A program made the translations under genes and the position numbers. The notes under the pieces are model-generated. The model had not been told where the DNA came from. It was given only the letters and a program-made list of their open reading frames with translations, and searched no databases. Below, piece by piece: positions 4,020-7,195 of a stretch of 7,195 nucleotides of DNA (within the stretch, counting starts at the first letter, position 1; every line of letters starts with the position of its first letter). Source of the stretch: Deltaproteobacteria bacterium (GTDB taxonomy: Bacteria; Desulfobacterota_C; Deferrisomatia; Deferrisomatales; JACRMM01); NCBI GenBank assembly GCA_016218905.1, contig JACRCS010000047.1, positions 1 to 7,195 on the forward strand, in the 5' to 3' direction.

Positions 4020-6695
4020 ATGCCTCACGGTACCTCTGAAACCGGGCAAGAGAACATCTCTCCCCCGGGCGCGCCCCGCGCCACTCCCATGATGCGCCAA
4101 TACTTGGAGCTCAAGCAGGCGCATCCCGACGCCATCCTCATGTTCCGGCTGGGGGATTTCTACGAGATGTTCTTCGAGGACGCCGAGGTCGCCTCCCGGC
4201 TCCTGGAGATTACACTCACGAGCCGGGACAAGGGCGAAGGCGGCGTCCCCATGTGCGGGGTGCCGTGGCACTCGGTCCACGGCTACGTCGCGCGGCTGGT
4301 GGAGAACGGGCACAAGGTGGCGCTCTGCGACCAGGTGGAGGACCCCCGCCAGGCCAAGGGGCTCGTTCGGCGCGAAGTCGTCCAGGTAGTCACCCCCGGC
4401 CTCGTCGCCGACGCGGGTCTGATAGACGCCAAGGCGCCCCACTATCTGCTCGCCTTGGCCCCCGGACGCAGATCGCTCGGCTTCGCGTACGCCGACGTGA
4501 CCACGGGCGAGTTCCGGGCCGGAGAGATCCCGGACCTCCGCTCCCTCTCCGACGAGATCGCCCGTATCGAGCCGAGAGAGATCCTCGCACCGGCCGACGT
4601 GGCCTCCCTGGAGCTGAAGAGCCTCGTTCCGGGAGTGAGCATTACGAACGTGGAGGTGCCCGCCGACAGCGCACGGGAGGCCCTCGAGAATCACTTCGGG
4701 GTGGCGAGCCTCGCCGGGTTCGGCGTCGAGGACTTGACGCAGGCCGTGGCGGCCGCCGGCGCCCTCCTCACCTACGTCGGCGCGAACCATCGCAACGGCT
4801 TGGCGAATCTGCGCCGGCTGCAGCACCACGATCCAGGCCGCTATCTGGTCCTGGACGAGGCCACGAAACGCAACCTCGAGCTCTTTCGCACGATCGGCGG
4901 GGAGCGAAAGGCGGGCACGCTGATCCACCTCCTCGATCGGACCCGCACGGCCATGGGTGGCCGCCGGCTCCGGCAGTGGCTCGCCTTTCCTCTGATCGAC
5001 GTCGACGCCATGGAGGAGCGCCTCGACGCGGTGGGCGATCTCATCCGAAAGGCCGATGCGCGCCGGCTCCTCCGGGAGAGCCTGAGCAAAGTCCACGATA
5101 TCGAGAGACTTGCCGGGAAGGTCGCCATGTCCTCGGCAAACGCGCGCGATCTCCTCGCCCTCCGGACCTCCCTCTCCGCCCTTCCCGGCCTCTGCGCCCT
5201 CGCGGCCCGGCTGGAAGCGGCGCTTCTGTCGCGCCTCGGAGCGGAGCTCGCACCCATCCCGGAAGTCGAGGATCTCCTCCATCGCGCGATCGCCGACGAG
5301 CCGCCCGCCGTACTGACCGAGGGTGGCCTCCTCAAGGACGGATTCGACGCCGAGGTGGACGAACTCCGGGCCATTCAGAGGGACGGCAGAGGCTGGATCG
5401 CAAGACTTCAGGCGCAGGAGAGGGAGCGAACGGGCATCAGCTCACTCAAGGTGGGTTTCAACCGGGTCTTCGGATACTACATCGAGACCACGCGGTCCAA
5501 CGCCCACGCCGTCCCTCCCCACTTCGAGCGCCGCCAGACCCTGGCGAACGCGGAGCGCTTCGTGACGCCCGAGCTGAAGGAGATGGAGGCGAAGGTCCTC
5601 GGGGCGGAAGAACGCTCGCGGGCGCGGGAGTACCAGCGCTTCCTGGAGGTGCGCTCCGAGGTCGCCCGCCACTTGGACCGGCTGCAGGCGGTCGCCGACG
5701 CCGTCGCGGTTCTAGATGTCCTGACCGCCCTCGCCGAGCTCGCGGTGGAGCGGGGGTACGCGCGCCCAAAGGTCCACGAGGGCTATGCGCTCGAGATCCG
5801 GGAGGGACGCCACCCCGTGGTGGAGGCATCTCTTCACGGGGAGCGCTTCGTCTCCAACGACGTCTCCTTTCGGGAGGACGGCGGAAGGCTCATCATCATC
5901 ACGGGACCGAACATGGCGGGCAAGTCGACGATCCTGCGACAGACGGCCCTGATCGTGCTCCTCGCCCAGATGGGCTCCTTCGTGCCGGCGGAGAGCGCGA
6001 CCATCGGCGTGGTCGACCGGATCTTCACTCGCGTGGGCGCCTCCGACGACCTGGCCCGAGGTCGTTCGACGTTCATGGTAGAGATGACCGAAACGGCCAA
6101 CATCCTCAACAATGCTTCCGGCCGCAGCCTGGTCGTCCTCGACGAAATCGGCCGCGGCACCTCCACGTTCGACGGCCTGTCGATCGCGTGGGCCGTCGCC
6201 GAACACATGCACCGTCTCGGGACCAAGACGCTCTTCGCCACGCATTATCACGAGCTGACCGATCTCGCCCGGACTCTGCGGGGGGTAGAGAACTTCAACG
6301 TCTCCGTAAAGGAGTGGAACGGAGGGATCATCTTTCTCCGCCGGCTCGTCGAGGGCGGCGTGAGCCGTTCCTTCGGCATCCAGGTGGCGCGACTGGCGGG
6401 GCTGCCCGGATCCGTCGTGGCCCGGGCGAAGGAGATCCTATCGAACCTGGAGGCCGGAGAGCTCGACGAAGTCGGCCTCCCGAAGCTCGCCCTCTCCGCG
6501 CGCGTCAAACCGGAGATCCCTCACCGGCAGCTGGACCTCTTTCAAGCTGCCGAAGGACGCCGGCGAGACCGGCTGGTAGACGCCCTCTCACGAGAACCCA
6601 TCGAAAACATGACCCCCATCGAAGCGCTCCTTCGGCTTCAGGAGCTTCGAGAGGCCGCGCGCGCCGCCCTTTCGAAGCCGGAGAAGACCACATGA
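4020..6695 (+). CDS. mutS: DNA mismatch repair protein MutS
   Basis: Cytoplasmic ATPase that recognises base mismatches and small loops and recruits MutL. It is 891 residues, full length for MutS1. The mismatch-recognition domain (about 24-140) carries GDFYEMFFEDA, with the mismatch-stacking Phe47 and Glu49 of the F-x-E motif. Connector and lever domains follow. The clamp region includes KVGFNRVFGYYIE (from 477) and FVTPELKEMEAKVL. The ABC-type ATPase has Walker A GPNMAGKST (629-637, Lys635), the STFMVEMTE signature segment, Walker B DEIGRGTSTFDG (from Asp708, catalytic Glu709) and ATHYHEL with His742. QLDLF (837-841) is a consensus beta-clamp-binding motif, and NMTPIEAL lies in the C-terminal helical region. 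About 23 extra residues precede the conserved core. No key residue is missing, so the enzyme should be active. The final TGA overlaps the ATG of the TPR gene; mutL is not in the window. Confidence 0.98.
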   Translation: MPHGTSETGQENISPPGAPRATPMMRQYLELKQAHPDAILMFRLGDFYEMFFEDAEVASRLLEITLTSRDKGEGGVPMCGVPWHSVHGYVARLVENGHKVALCDQVEDPRQAKGLVRREVVQVVTPGLVADAGLIDAKAPHYLLALAPGRRSLGFAYADVTTGEFRAGEIPDLRSLSDEIARIEPREILAPADVASLELKSLVPGVSITNVEVPADSAREALENHFGVASLAGFGVEDLTQAVAAAGALLTYVGANHRNGLANLRRLQHHDPGRYLVLDEATKRNLELFRTIGGERKAGTLIHLLDRTRTAMGGRRLRQWLAFPLIDVDAMEERLDAVGDLIRKADARRLLRESLSKVHDIERLAGKVAMSSANARDLLALRTSLSALPGLCALAARLEAALLSRLGAELAPIPEVEDLLHRAIADEPPAVLTEGGLLKDGFDAEVDELRAIQRDGRGWIARLQAQERERTGISSLKVGFNRVFGYYIETTRSNAHAVPPHFERRQTLANAERFVTPELKEMEAKVLGAEERSRAREYQRFLEVRSEVARHLDRLQAVADAVAVLDVLTALAELAVERGYARPKVHEGYALEIREGRHPVVEASLHGERFVSNDVSFREDGGRLIIITGPNMAGKSTILRQTALIVLLAQMGSFVPAESATIGVVDRIFTRVGASDDLARGRSTFMVEMTETANILNNASGRSLVVLDEIGRGTSTFDGLSIAWAVAEHMHRLGTKTLFATHYHELTDLARTLRGVENFNVSVKEWNGGIIFLRRLVEGGVSRSFGIQVARLAGLPGSVVARAKEILSNLEAGELDEVGLPKLALSARVKPEIPHRQLDLFQAAEGRRRDRLVDALSREPIENMTPIEALLRLQELREAARAALSKPEKTT
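6680..6683 (+). promoter_or_regulatory. Shine-Dalgarno of the TPR gene inside mutS
   Basis: GGAG lies eight bases before the ATG at 6692, inside the last codons of mutS. It supports that start and translation coupled to mutS through the ATGA overlap. Confidence 0.6.
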
Positions 6696-7132
6696 AAGGC
6701 CTCTTTGCGACTGCCTCCATTCCTCGTCTCGCCGCCGCGGCCGCCCTCTTGCCGGCGAACGCCTCGGCCGTGAGCGCCGTGGGTCCCCTCCTCAGAGGCC
6801 ATCTGGCACAACTCGCCGGGGATCCTGCAGCCTCGCTGTCCGCTTACCGGGAAGCCGTGAGGACCGATCCTGACTCGGCTGAACTTCGGTCGATCGCCGC
6901 TCGCGCCCTCGCCTCCAAACGCCAGCTCGCACCGGCTCTCGAGCTCGTGGAGGAGGGCATCCAACGGGCTCCGGACCGCTGGAGCTTGATCCTCCTCAAG
7001 GCGAAGCTCCTCGACGCGCTCGGAAAGAAGGAGGAGGGCATCCAGACTGCCCGGCTCGCGGTCGCGAAGGGCGGCGGGACGGAAGCCTACCCTTCGGTCG
7101 TCGGCATGCTCGGATCGCTCGGCCGCGTATAG
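6692..7132 (+). CDS. Exported TPR-repeat protein, frame interrupted by TAG
   Basis: A 146-residue product as read to the first stop. Residues 1-26 look like a Sec signal peptide: positive MKG start and PR at 11-12, an Ala/Leu core, and an Ala-Ser-Ala cleavage site before Val27, placing the mature protein outside the cytoplasm or membrane-anchored. The rest is tetratricopeptide repeats: about 29-62 (ending RTDPDS), 63-96 (ending QRAPDR), 97-130 (a degenerate copy with LLDALGKKEEGI), and a fourth repeat from about 131 that is cut at the TAG (7130-7132) just after LGRV. The same frame stays open and TPR-like beyond the stop. The gene may therefore be a nonsense-mutated pseudogene, a read-through gene, or carry a sequencing error. 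TPRs bind proteins; no partner can be named. Its start overlaps the mutS stop (ATGA), indicating one transcript with mutS and the LapA-domain gene. Confidence 0.7.
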   Translation: MKGLFATASIPRLAAAAALLPANASAVSAVGPLLRGHLAQLAGDPAASLSAYREAVRTDPDSAELRSIAARALASKRQLAPALELVEEGIQRAPDRWSLILLKAKLLDALGKKEEGIQTARLAVAKGGGTEAYPSVVGMLGSLGRV

Positions 7133-7195
7133 GAAGCGTCGGATGCTGTGGCGGCCTGGGTCGAAGCCGCGCCCAAGTTCACCGTTGACCAGTTC
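7133..7195 (+). pseudogene. In-frame TPR-like continuation after the TAG
   Basis: Read in the frame of the preceding TPR gene, these 21 codons give EASDAVAAWVEAAP and then a few more residues, with no stop before the window edge. LGRV, the TAG, then EA...P falls on the second helix of a TPR, with the TAG where Glu is commonest; GAG to TAG is a single change. Third positions remain mostly G or C. A rival reading is a new gene from the ATG at 7143, in another frame, with AGGAAG (7131-7136) six bases upstream. Its first residues, MLWRPGSKPRP, look less protein-like. Confidence 0.5.

Noticed and set aside
3990..5282. A 430-codon open frame antisense to mutS
   Set aside because: It is a GC-driven antisense shadow over unambiguous mutS coding sequence, with no recognisable domain.
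4253..7132. A 959-codon open frame running through mutS in another frame and into the TPR gene
   Set aside because: Up to 6692 it is an Arg/Pro/Gly-rich shadow of mutS, caused by GC-rich codon use. Only the portion from the ATG at 6692 has signal-peptide and TPR character.

Overview
The window is ordinary chromosomal DNA of a high-GC bacterium (about two thirds G+C by eye, with strong G/C preference at third codon positions). Every recognised gene is a housekeeping or conserved accessory bacterial gene. I see no transposase, integrase, CRISPR array, phage gene, tRNA or rRNA. The phylum cannot be fixed from the sequence alone. The mix of genes and codon use would suit an environmental lineage such as Gemmatimonadota, Acidobacteriota, Eisenbacteria or a myxobacteria-like group, but that is a guess.

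Left part (1-2216, minus strand): a compact gene set transcribed leftwards. It runs from a small HTH plus zinc-ribbon predicted regulator (1923-2216), to prmA, the ribosomal protein L11 methyltransferase (1008-1859), to trpD, anthranilate phosphoribosyltransferase (1011 to the window edge, missing only about its last ten residues). prmA and trpD share an ATGA stop/start overlap. prmA has no Shine-Dalgarno sequence; instead a good -10 box lies six bases before its ATG, as expected for a leaderless transcript.

Centre (2217-3603): a 273-base divergent intergenic region is followed on the plus strand by dtd, the D-aminoacyl-tRNA deacylase (2490-2939), and a HIT-family nucleotide hydrolase or phosphorylase (2948-3445), eight bases apart. 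A tiny Arg-rich ORF with a strong ribosome-binding site (2446-2493) ends in an ATGA overlap on the dtd start. A 158-base gap with one perfect 8-bp hairpin separates this pair from the next cluster.

Right part (3604-7195, plus strand): a LapA-domain (DUF1049) membrane protein, then full-length mutS (mismatch repair ATPase, 891 aa), then an exported TPR protein whose start overlaps the mutS stop by ATGA. The TPR frame meets a TAG codon in what looks like its fourth repeat and then continues as TPR-like, stop-free sequence to the window edge. This is the most anomalous point in the window.

I found no convincing undescribed multi-gene system. The observations most worth following are the in-frame amber in the TPR gene, the probable leaderless prmA promoter, and the Arg-rich leader ORF coupled to dtd.
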